Origin: Trichobilharzia szidati
Lineage: Eukaryota > Platyhelminthes > Trematoda > Strigeidida > Schistosomatidae
DNA length: 64,000 bases
Direction of reading: 5' to 3'
Assembly (NCBI GenBank): GCA_944472155.2
Contig: OX235272.1
Span: forward strand, 108,072,020 to 108,136,019
Shown one piece after another: positions 56,022 through 64,000 of the stretch. Within the stretch, counting starts at the first letter, position 1; every line of letters begins with the position of its first letter. The translations under genes and the position numbers were made by a program. Under the pieces are notes generated by a model. That model was given only the letters and a program-made list of their open reading frames with translations. It ran no database searches and was not told the DNA's origin.

Positions 56022-56953
56022 ACTGTATTATAGATAAAATTCTACTTTGATAAAATCACACATTGGAGTGTTATACAGTAATATTTACTACTGATGACCA
56101 CTGCTCATCATTATCATCATTATTACTGCTTATAATCATACCATGGTAATCCTCACACAACTTTCTTCCCTCATTTATATACATGAATGAAATTGGTGAT
56201 TAGATATCTGAATAAAAATCAGCATTGGATAATGTATATTCAGAAATAATAATATGAGTGTTATTGATCAATTACAATCACATGGGAAATAAGACGAGCG
56301 TTTTTATAGTCAAAATAAATAAGTAACTTGTTAGAATGTTGTGATGTGCGTGAACTGAAATAGAATTTTAAGATTGTTTATTATCCTGCTATATCTTCCA
56401 TATCTCTGGTATTTGCGTTGAGTCACTTCTATTGCGCATGTGTTGGGCGTAGATTCACTCGATGAACCAGGATCCAGTAATCAACCACTCTCTCTACATA
56501 CCTACCTATATTACTTCTTAGAATTTGACTCCTCTCCCACCCATCCTGTTGTGTGGTTGTGTGTTAATGCATGCATGCAGTGCAATTCAGTGCTGAGCTT
56601 TTTCTAAATTACTAATCTGTCTTCGTGGGATCAATCATTCTAAACTTAGCTGAATTCTTATGTTCTGATAATCTCACTACTCGTGATCTTCTAGTTTGAC
56701 CTATGTAGCTGCTGCTATATTGTCAAATGTCTAATCAAATTTTACTGATGTATATAAATGAAGGAAGAAAGTTGTGTGAGTAGTGCCTTGATATGAGATT
56801 ATGAGCAGTAATAATATGTGCCCGAAACGTGTGGTTATCAGTAGTGAATATTACTGTATAACACTACGTTGTGTGATTTTATCAGAATAAAATCTTATCC
56901 ATAATGCAGTTATACTCTACCATAGTGCCCAAGTTTCATACTTATATCAATAA
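56022..56953. mobile_element. PLE-h insertion with inverted terminal ends
   Basis: A minus-strand end (56030-56190), a minus-strand GIY-YIG/C-terminal block (56740-56400; SSYIGQTRRS-like, FIESTPNTCAIEVT-like) and a plus-strand end (56750-56950, with CCCGAAACGTGTGGTTATCA). The flanks TACAAGTGGACTA (56009-56021) and TACAAGGGAATTA (56954-56966) look like a decayed target duplication; the matching site in the left arm (45450-45462) is uninterrupted. Confidence 0.75.
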
Positions 56954-57130
56954 TACAAGGGAATTAAGTCTGTAGGAATAACCGGTCATAGTGAAAGTCA
57001 CAAAGAGATAGAAATATGCACCTCACGGTGTTCACTTCATAGTTAAGCTGAGCCAGAAGATGTCCAGAAGGACAATGAAAGCTACAACTAATATCAGTAA
57101 AAAGTTTCAGCATTGTGGATTAGATCAAAT

Positions 57131-57289
57131 AAAGTATAATTATATTTTAATAGTTTACACACAATGATAAGTTTTGTTATTGGTAACAATTCCAACAGTG
57201 GTGTGAACACGGGCAGTAATTTTGCTCGAAATATTACCAATAACAAAACTTATCACTGTGTGTAAGCTATTGAAATAAAATTATACTTT
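57131..57289. repeat. 56-bp inverted repeat hairpin
   Basis: Arms 57131-57186 and 57234-57289 match with about four mismatches around a 47-base loop containing TTGCTCGAAATATTA, which resembles the PLE-h end. It is absent from the left palindrome arm. Confidence 0.7.
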
Positions 57290-57389
57290 ATCTGAAAGCT
57301 ACAACATTTAATCATCCAACTCAAAGAACAAAATAACATCAAAAAGCATCCAAGAAAAGCTACATAATTTATCCATTATTTCAAAATAA

Positions 57390-57935
57390 CTGCACTGCAT
57401 TTCTATTTTGATGTAGTTGTGTTTTCTGAGCTGGATGGTTTGCTTGTGAAGCTTTCGTTGTCCTGCTAGGCAACATATTCAGCGCATACTTCAATTTGAA
57501 GTGAGTTTTTAAATATCTCCACGAGTTTAGTAGTCATCCCTACTGGTGACTACCTTGAGCGTCATTGATTGCTCTTGTTAGTCTTCATATCACCTAGTCT
57601 ACTTGTATTGGAAATCTGATATTCCACTGACATAGATGGAATCTACCATTCCATATGAGGAAAACCTCATGCACAAAAATTCTAACTTCAGGTCAAGGAA
57701 ACGATCAATACCGATACAAATACACTAGAGGGTGTGAAAACACAAAAAAACAACCAAACACGTGGAGGTCACCAGGAGGGATCACTAATAAACTCGTGGA
57801 GAAATTTAAAAGCTCATTTCAGTTTGAAGTATTCATTGAAGATGCTGCGTAGTAGGGTAATCAAAGTTTCGAAAACAAACTATCCAGCTCAAAGAACACA
57901 ACTACATCTAAATCATCCATCTTAGCTACAAACCT
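57390..57935. repeat. Two facing copies of the hammerhead foldback family
   Basis: 57390-57660 (minus) contains GCGCTGAATATGTTGCC, TAGC, AGGACAAC, GAAA, GCTTCAC: core CUGAAUA with a mutated G8 but good stem II. 57680-57935 (plus) is a second, more decayed copy. Both share CACCAGTAGGGA/CACCAGGAGGGA and GTGGAGAAATTTAAAAGCTC with 45060-45120. Confidence 0.65.
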
Positions 57936-58069
57936 CCATTGTGTTTAAATTCTTATCACCGATATCCAAGACGTCGTCACTCAGATTAATCTTTATAAAA
58001 AATGGTCTATTTTATGAAAAATATAGTAGATTAAGGATGCCTATTCGAAATTTCAAAAGATTGATTATT

Positions 58070-58116
58070 GAACAAAGAATATTCTTCTTTTCGATAACCT
58101 CTTCTTCATCAGCTTC
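58070..58116 (-). ncRNA. Hammerhead-like motif, PLE end
   Basis: Minus strand: GAAG, CTGATGA, AGAAGAGGTTATC, GAAA, AGAAGAATATTCT, TTT, GTTC. Core heptamer and GAAA are consensus. Stem III can form from AGAATATTCT. Stem I is GAAG/GTTC with one mismatch. Stem II is weak (G-C, A-U only). A TA run adjoins at 58123. Confidence 0.6.
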
Positions 58117-58374
58117 TACAGTTATATATATATATATATATCCATTATAATGACGGAATGATTGTTATTCACAATATTAGTGTGTTTAAAAAAAGTAACA
58201 TCGAATCCTTTAGATTAGACTTCAAAAAAATTATTTGCAATAATAGATTCTAGCCCAAAATATATATATATATGTTAATATGTAAAACTGTAATGCTAAA
58301 TTGAACACCAATATTAAAAGATGAGTAATTATGAGTGACAACAAATCTATTGTCACAGTAAGGATGGATCACAT

Positions 58375-58600
58375 TTAGAAAAGACAGCTTCTGTATCAAA
58401 GAAAGCTATCTTTATTAACCTACCATTCAAGGGTGACCAGATTATGCAGTTGACAGCTCAAAGACACTTTGGTCAGCCATCAAACTTACATTCTACGCCG
58501 CATCTCTTTCTCTCACATGTCGAACGTTTTCGATCCTTGCACCTATCGTTAAAGGGTGAAATTCTGTTGACTCTAGTTCAAAATGAATCTATAGCAATAA
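58375..58600 (+). pseudogene. PLE-f fragment, plus strand (outer foldback arm)
   Basis: SKKAIFINLPFKGDQI, then a frameshifted block equivalent to TLRSAIKLTFYAASLSLTCR. Same sequence as 60120-59940 on the minus strand. It lacks the GIY-YIG part. Confidence 0.7.
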
Positions 58601-58654
58601 ATTCTCATGAGTCATGTTCATATTGATTATAAACTTCAGATGCATGAGTGATCA

Positions 58655-59390
58655 TGTCAAGGCTGGGAGTTGAGAAAAAGGTTTTTTGGGGGGTTGAAAT
58701 TTATGTGCGTTGTATGTGTGTCAATGTGTAAGTTAACAACTACGTTTAAATAAAAAGACAAAAGGTTAGTTAATGCAAGTGTAATGACAGGGGGTAGGTG
58801 AATTTATATGTACGGGATGGAGGGCCATAACTAAAGGGTCGATGCGATAAGTTATTTATGAAATTGTAAACTCCGCAACAGGCCACTTCAGTAATAATGA
58901 TTTGACCTGTTTCTTCTGTACACAGAGCACCGGTTATCAAGGGCGAATTTCTCTAATAGCCCCGTATTAGAACACCTGATTCAAACTGGCCACAAAGCTA
59001 ATATTGAAGAGTCCTTCTCCATCATCTATCGGGTACCAAAATAAATTGCCAAAATCATCCAGGTACCACATACTCCAGACAGCAGAGGCTATCATGATTC
59101 GCCTTAAACAACCAGTGCTCTGTGTACAGAAGAAACAGATGCAATCACTGCTACTGCCCTGGCCTGTTGTGGAGTTTGCCTTTTGCATATGGCACGCCAT
59201 AGTATACCCATTAAATTCCCTGCTTCTCATTATTACACTTGTATTAACTAACCTTTTGTTTTCGGATTTAAACGTAGTTTTTAACTTACACACTAACACG
59301 CATGCAACACACATAAATTTCAACCCCCCCAAAAAACCTTTTTTCTCCCTCCTAGTTCTTAACATGGTCATTCATCCATCTGAAGTTTTT
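58655..59390. pseudogene. PLE-e-type C-terminus with 3' UTR, inverted duplicate
   Basis: Plus strand 58925-59170: SPVLEHLIQTGHKANIEESF, SIIYRVPK, AEAIMIRLKQPVLCVQKKQM, QSLLLPWP; the 3' UTR follows to 59390. 58655-58947 is the minus-strand partner, covering the 3' UTR and the last codons. Confidence 0.75.
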
Positions 59391-60643
59391 ACCCAATATG
59401 AATAGAATTTAATATGAGCAAAACTCATACGAATTTATTAATATACATTCCAATAAGGCATTTAGACGACAGATTTCGTAGTTTCTTTACAACTGCTTTA
59501 CAACTAACATGGTTAAAAATAATAAAATAAAGTACATTACAATTACTCAGTTAAATAAAAAACAAAATTACATACTAATGACCAATCATATTTAGATAGG
59601 TCATGTTGTCCATGGTGAAGATTGAAGTCTATTGTGTTTTGTACACACAGTTTAGGCTGTATATGATTAATCCAAAGCGCTTCCATCACCTTCAATAACC
59701 AACCTTGAATTAGAGTTATGCGATGAAATAATATTGATTTTGTGACCTGACATTATTAAGTGCTTTGCAATGGATGATGACGATGGATTTCTATTGAGAC
59801 TAATTGCATTGGGATTTTCCATATGATTTAGTAGCCATTTTGGAACATGTTCCTTCCAACGACATTGGAAAATTCTATTTGTTCTACCTATATAGGTGTC
59901 ACCACAACTGCAGGTGAACTTGTAGATACAGTTTGAAGTAGAGTCCACAGAATTTTGTCGTTTAATCCTAGGTACAGGGATCGAAAATGTTCGACATGTG
60001 AGAGAAAGAGATGCGGCGTAGAATGTGAGTTTGATGGCTGACCGAAGTGTCTTTGAGCTGTCAACTGCATATCTGGTCACCCTTGAATGGTAGGTTAATA
60101 AAGATAGCTTTCTTTGATACAGAAGCTGTCTTTTCTAGATGTGGTCTATCCTAACTGTGACATTTGATAAAGTTTTCTGGATAACCATTAGCTAATAGAA
60201 CTGAATGCATATGTCGAAGCTAATCCATCAATGTGTCACTCGCGCATATTTTTTCGTACCCTTGCGAACAAACATTTCTCTAGGGAACGTTTATACTGGA
60301 TAGAAACAAAACTAGTGAAATGAAGATATTGTCCACTCCATGTCTGTTTACCAAAAATAGATCGTTTAACCATTTCATCGTCTCTTCTGGTCATTGAAAT
60401 ATACAAGAAACCGAGTTTGTTATTCGATTCCAGTTCGAAAGTCACTTGGATATTTGGATGAATATGATTAAATAGAGTAATGCAGTTTTCAATAGATTTA
60501 CTATTATTACCAATAATGAGTGCATCATCTACATAACGTTTATATAGGATAAATTCTCCAAGCATACCTTGCGTTTGTTTCTCCAGTTTCGACATGAATA
60601 TATCTGCTAACACTATAGATTCGTTGTCACTCATAATCATCAC
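59391..60643 (-). pseudogene. PLE-f: RT palm to GIY-YIG, minus strand
   Basis: Minus strand. Frame 60643-60236: SIVLADIFMSKLEKQTQG (end of motif B), catalytic LYKRYVDDALIIGNN (YVDD intact), VTFELESNNKLGFLYISMTR, YLHFTSFVSIQYKRSLEKCL. A broken linker at 60235-60085 follows. Frame 60080-59667: SAIKLTFYAASLSLTCRTFS, IPVPRIKRQNS, NCIYKFTCSCGDTYIGRTNR (GIY-YIG intact), WKEHVPKWL, SSSIAKHLIMSGHKINI. 59391-59666 is the 3' UTR. The element is truncated upstream of motif B. Confidence 0.85.
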
Positions 60644-60860
60644 ACTTTGTAATATTGGTGTTCAATTTAGTATTACAATTTTACATATTACCACGTGCAC
60701 ACATAGAGATTGGACTAGATTTTATTCAAGCAATCTAATTGCAGATAACTTTCTGAAGTCTAATATAAATGATTCGATGTAACTATCATTTTTTAAAACG
60801 CACTAATGTTGTGAACAACAGTCATTCTGTCATTATAATGGATGGATGCATATAACTGTA

Positions 60861-60907
60861 GAACCTGATGAAGAAGAGGTTATCGAAAAGAAGAATATTC
60901 TTTGTTC
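60861..60907 (+). ncRNA. Hammerhead-like motif, PLE end
   Basis: GAAC (60861), CTGATGA, AGAAGAGGTTATC, GAAA (60885-60888), AGAAGAATATTCT, TTT, GTTC (60904-60907). Core and GAAA are consensus, stem I GAAC/GTTC is perfect, stem III is palindromic, stem II is weak. It is the best of four related copies (34757-34803, 36043-36088, 58070-58116 and this one). Confidence 0.65.
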
Positions 60908-60937
60908 CATAATCAATCTTTTAAAAATATAATAGTT

Positions 60938-61104
60938 ATTTTCTATAGTTTGGTTTGTAAGGGTTAGTTAAGTTTTTACGAGTTGATCACGGATTGATAT
61001 CAGTTAGAGAACGGTTGAAAACCAGGGAGTACTAGACAGCTGTTTCAGTGCGTGATCAACTCGTAAAAACTTAACTAACCCTTACAAACCAAACTATAGA
61101 AAAT
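60938..61104. repeat. 54-bp perfect inverted repeat around a SINE-A remnant
   Basis: 60938-60991 and 61051-61104 are exact reverse complements. The 59-base loop is a SINE-A piece (GAGAACGGTTGAAAACCAGG..). The outer arm sequence is the SINE-A 3' terminus and its flank. Confidence 0.9.
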
Positions 61105-61465
61105 TAATCTGATGCTCGCTAGTAACTTGCTACAGGATGAAGTTTCCTGGAGTTCTAGTGAGTAGTCGTGATCAGTGAGGTCCATTTAGATGTCACGTGT
61201 GTGGATGGATGTCCCACCAACGACAATGGTTGGGGTCGCGGTAATTCACGAATTGGTAGAAGTTAGAATTCATTAGCCGTTGAATCGGGTCCCAGTGGCT
61301 GAATAGTATACCAGCTTGCTTGTAATCGAAAGGTCCTGGGTTCGGTTCCCAGTTGGTGCGTACTACCGATGATTCCTAAACTAGGATGAAGCAGCGGCTG
61401 TCCAGTACTCCCTGGGTTTCAATGGTTCTCTAACTGATATCAGTCCGTGATCAACTCGTAAAAAA
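61105..61465 (+). mobile_element. SINE-A, near full-length copy
   Basis: Leader (GATGCTCGCTAGTAACTTGC), box A-like GTGGCTGAATAGTA near 61305, box B GGTTCGGTTCCC near 61338, then GTACTA, CCGATGA, TTCC, loop CTAAACTA, GGAT, GAAG, CGGCTGTC, CAGTACTCCC near 61361-61412, and the tail through CCGTGATCAACTCGTAAAAA. The core heptamer CCGATGA is one base from CUGAUGA. Confidence 0.8.
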
Positions 61466-61851
61466 ATAATGGTTAGGCTGACTATAGCATCACTTCATCG
61501 TGTGTATGTTTACGCAAATGTAGACGTTTATAAATTTGCAGTAGAATAACTGACAGATGACGTCATAATGCAGACAAAACAGACATGAAGTGTTTTCGCT
61601 GGATTTAATTAAGATTTATTCATGAAATGGTAGAGTGATTTATGCTGTTGCATAACTTAATAATAATAGTATTATTAATGATCTGCTCTACTGAGAAATT
61701 ACTTATGACACAACAGAGTGGAATTTTCAGCATATGGTATAATATTGCATCTAATCCAACCAACAACAACAACATCAGAAGCAATACAAATATATATTAC
61801 AGGGTATAGGTTATTAAAAAATTGATAATAGCAACTTTTCTGTATTAAAGG
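61466..61851. other. Unassigned, with an inverted CR1-like LINE tail
   Basis: 61655-61765 (minus) carries GATGCAATATTATACCATAT, GCTGAAAATTCCACTC and (ATT)n complement, the CR1-like tail. A (CAA)n patch is at 61781-61794. The rest is unassigned. Confidence 0.45.
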
Positions 61852-62165
61852 TGTAAATGAACGTGAACGTGAACATTGAACGTTGGTTTATTGGCCTTGG
61901 TCGTCATTGGCGGGCAACTCGAAGGTGCGAATGGTTCAATCGTGTAGAAGTTGGCAGAAGACGAAAGAATACGAATAAAAGTACAATGCATTCCTTGTAA
62001 AACATTTGTTGATAGACTTTTGTACGATAAAGATTTTAACTGCCGAACAATACAAGCTTTTAGTGGTCCTTGTGTTTTGGAGTTAAAGTCGATAATCGTA
62101 CCTATTAATTATCGATTCGGAGTGTCTTCACAAATAACAGGAACTTAGGGTTAAGTTCCTTGACA
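61852..62165 (+). mobile_element. Solo LTR, second copy (314 bp)
   Basis: Starts TGTAAATG and ends CCTTGACA. It is flanked by AAAGG (61847-61851) and AAGGG (62166-62170), a 5-bp duplication with one mismatch. Same sequence as 48956-49278, including ATTGGCGGGCAACTCGAAGG and GAATACGAATAAAAGTAC. Confidence 0.7.
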
Positions 62166-62216
62166 AAGGGTAGTAATCAAGTCGAAAATGTACAATATGT
62201 GTAAAGTGATAATAAA

Positions 62217-62241
62217 CATATATATATATATATATATATAT
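62217..62241 (+). repeat. TA microsatellite
   Basis: Uninterrupted TA run directly before PLE-i coding sequence. Other TA runs: 6200-6214, 11013-11031, 36412-36432, 40571-40590, 44136-44152, 49594-49626, 51399-51420, 58123-58141 and 58258-58272. Confidence 0.85.
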
Positions 62242-62243
62242 TA

Positions 62244-63198
62244 ATGACACAAACAAACATACCATCTAATCTCACCAAACAAAAATATGAAGCCCTAAGA
62301 AATTTGAAGAAAGACAAAAGCATCGTTATAACTAAAACCGACAAGGGAAACGTCATTGTGATAATGCACAGGACGGATTATGAAAAGAAGGCGATTGAAC
62401 ACCATCTACCTATACGAAGGAGCATACTTACTGCTTATTGAAGAAAAGAAGAAATCTGCCGAATTGAACAAAATGAAACTAAACAAACTACAAACAGACT
62501 CCTTCAACAAATGAAACCCGAAATTGGAAATCCTCTCTGGTTTAAACTAAAACCAAAATCTTATGCACCTTCAAGATTCTACGGTCAACCAAAGATACAT
62601 AAACCCACAATTCCACTGAAACCAGTAATAGATTTCACCAACTCACCGACATACAACCTCTCCAAATACTTATTTTCTATAGAACAACCACCGCAAAAGG
62701 ACACTCAAAATAGTGCAAAAGAATCATATAGTTTCAAATCCCAAATAGAACACCGAGAAATTGATAAAGAAGACATTATGGTAAGCTATGATATTAACTC
62801 ATTTTATACTAGTATCCCTATTACCGAAAGTCTTGATATCATTTCCAGTCTACTGGAATCAGATACAACGCTATCACAAAGATGTCCACTGGACACCAGT
62901 GAAATAATTAAGAGCTTGAAATTCTGTCTAGAAAGTAATTATTTTACATTTAAAGGGAGTTTATATAGACAGACAAATGGTGTGGCTATGGTTTCCCCAG
63001 TTTCCCCAATAGTTGCTGACCTTTTCATGAATAGATTCAAAGATAACATCTTTTCAAGCATACTCACGCCTCAAACATGGTTAAGATATGTAGATGATAC
63101 TTTTGTAGTGCTAAAACGAGATCGACATAGTTCATTCTTAAAGAAACTAAACAATTTAACTCTCAATATCCAATTTACATCGGAAGTAGGCAGAATCA
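62244..63198 (+). pseudogene. PLE-i: Penelope-like RT N-terminal half
   Basis: Plus strand: KYEALRNLKKDKSIVITKTD, KGNVIVIMHRTDY, stop and shift near 62440, then from 62511 an open block: PSRFYGQPKIHKPTIPLKPV, motif A MVSYDINSFYTSIPI, QTNGVAMVSPVSPIVADLFM (motif B MGSP changed to MVSP), WLRYVDDTFVVLKRD (catalytic YVDD intact), LNIQFTSEVG. The GIY-YIG part is missing because RTE-A replaces it at 63199. The frame is open for about 230 PLE codons. Confidence 0.85.
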
Positions 63199-63869
63199 CA
63201 CTAGGAAGCACAGTTCCAACCCCAGGCGGTAGAACGCAAGAAGATGTCAAAGCTAGCCAGCCAGCCAGCCAGCCAGAATCTGAAAGGCAAGATACGCCTT
63301 CATCAACCTGAAACCCCTGTTTGGAAATCTTCTGTGCTCAACCTCAACATATAGAACAAGATTCGAATTTTCAACACAAATGTGAAGTCAGCCAGTCAGT
63401 TCTTCTATATGGGTTAGGAACTCGCAATGCGTGACACGAAAAAAACTTCCAACAGCCTATTGCAGATTTTTATCAACAGCTGCATGACCACTTCGATGAC
63501 TGGCTCCATACAGAAGATCGAATGGCCGGTTGGTCAGTCAGAAAGAATTAACAATGAGAAACTCTAAGTGGGAACGAACCAACGAAGAGCCGATTGCTCA
63601 ACAAATATGTAGGAGAAAATGGAGATGCATCGGGCATACGTTGAGAAGGCCATCGAATGACATCGTGCTCAATGTTGGCTATCGCTCGAGTGGAATTTCA
63701 ATAGGTTGTGACGAGTGGGTCGTCGGTGCGAGTAGGAGATGACAGATTATGGGTAATCGAGTGGTCAGCCGGCTGAAGAGGGCAGCAGAGAATAGAAGAA
63801 AGTAGAGATGTGTTGTTGAAGCTCTGTGTTCCACTGTGAACCCAAGGGAATAATAAATAAATAAATAAA
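63199..63869 (+). pseudogene. RTE-A LINE 3' part fused to PLE-i
   Basis: Plus strand: LGSTVPTPGGRTQEDVKASQ continues in frame from PLE-i and ends in a stop at 63309-63311. Then a shifted C-terminal region (RRKWRCIGHTLRRPSND near 63620-63665), and the tail CTCTGTGTTCCACTGTGAAC with (AATA)n at 63849-63868. A tandem CCAG patch lies at 63256-63275. Confidence 0.8.
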
Positions 63870-64000
63870 TTCTGCAGTATGCATTTCAATCCTAGTTTAT
63901 CCATGAAATCAGTTCCCTATACTTGATTTATTCATGGAATGGCAAAATGATTACACAAATGAAACGAGTATATATAGTTACCGATACTTGAACCTCCCGA
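63870..64000. other. Unassigned window end
   Basis: Short flank after the RTE-A tail. GATTTATTCATGGAATGG resembles 61614-61631. Confidence 0.35.

Larger units (their letters stand above)
51600..57665. repeat. Right arm of the 12.7-kb imperfect palindrome
   Basis: Counterpart of 44965-49381. Right-only insertions are RTE-A at about 52500-54185, PLE-h at 56022-56953 and a 56-bp-arm hairpin at 57131-57289. Removing these brings the arm lengths close to each other. Confidence 0.75.
58060..60910. mobile_element. PLE-f/PLE-e nested foldback locus
   Basis: Outer inverted arms: 58060-58600 and 60910-59940, both carrying a hammerhead-like end and the same PLE truncation junction. Inner inverted arms: about 58655-58947 and 59390-59098, both carrying a PLE-e-type C-terminus and 3' UTR. 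Separate entries give the coding and ribozyme parts. Confidence 0.75.

Noticed and set aside
57178..57245. CRISPR-like or regulatory palindrome
   Set aside because: It is a single hairpin with transposon-end sequence in the loop; no array of spaced repeats exists, and the genome type makes CRISPR implausible.

Overview
The window looks like a repeat-choked intergenic and intronic stretch of an AT-rich flatworm genome, most likely a schistosome-type blood fluke. I infer this from the combination of RTE and CR1-like LINEs, very abundant Penelope-like elements (PLEs) with GIY-YIG endonuclease domains, and tRNA-headed SINEs carrying hammerhead ribozymes of the S. mansoni Sm-alpha type. No bacterial-style genes, operons, rRNA, intact tRNA genes or CRISPR arrays were seen. 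The species cannot be fixed from the sequence.

Only one host-gene piece is convincing: the last coding exon of a lysosomal-acid-lipase-like enzyme (21998-22300, + strand), with a clean 3' splice site and the catalytic Asp and His motifs. Nearly everything else that can be read is transposon debris. (1) RTE-type LINEs of two families: A (2.4-3.5, 4.8-5.6, 19.2-20.1, 22.7-24.7, 26.5-27.4, 31.0-32.0, 39.3-40.1, 50.1-51.7, 52.5-54.2 and 63.2-63.9 kb) and B (0.35-1.2, 11.5-12.9 and 23.3-24.4 kb). (2) CR1-like LINEs (2.0, 3.8-4.7, 6.7-7.6, 36.6-37.0 and 38.8-39.2 kb, plus several loose 3' tails). (3) About a dozen PLE families, all broken, mostly as reverse-transcriptase and GIY-YIG fragments. (4) Two probable solo LTRs. 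(5) tRNA-derived SINEs.

The most notable signal is RNA rather than protein. Hammerhead-ribozyme-like motifs recur in at least five unrelated repeat contexts: a tRNA-headed SINE family with about ten copies (SINE-A), a second short element with an intact core and a 9-bp flanking repeat at 42375-42630, an Sm-alpha-like inverted element at 15228-15540, a perfect-stem foldback at 16539-16674, and the non-coding ends of several PLE families. The second signal is architecture. Foldbacks occur at many scales, from a perfect 54-bp inverted repeat to a palindrome of about 12.7 kb (44965-57665) whose arms can be aligned piece by piece and whose arm-specific insertions give filled and empty sites.

Boundaries are from reading by eye and should be taken as accurate to about 10-30 bases unless a direct repeat is given. 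PLE family letters (a to k), SINE-A and RTE-A/B are local labels for this window only.
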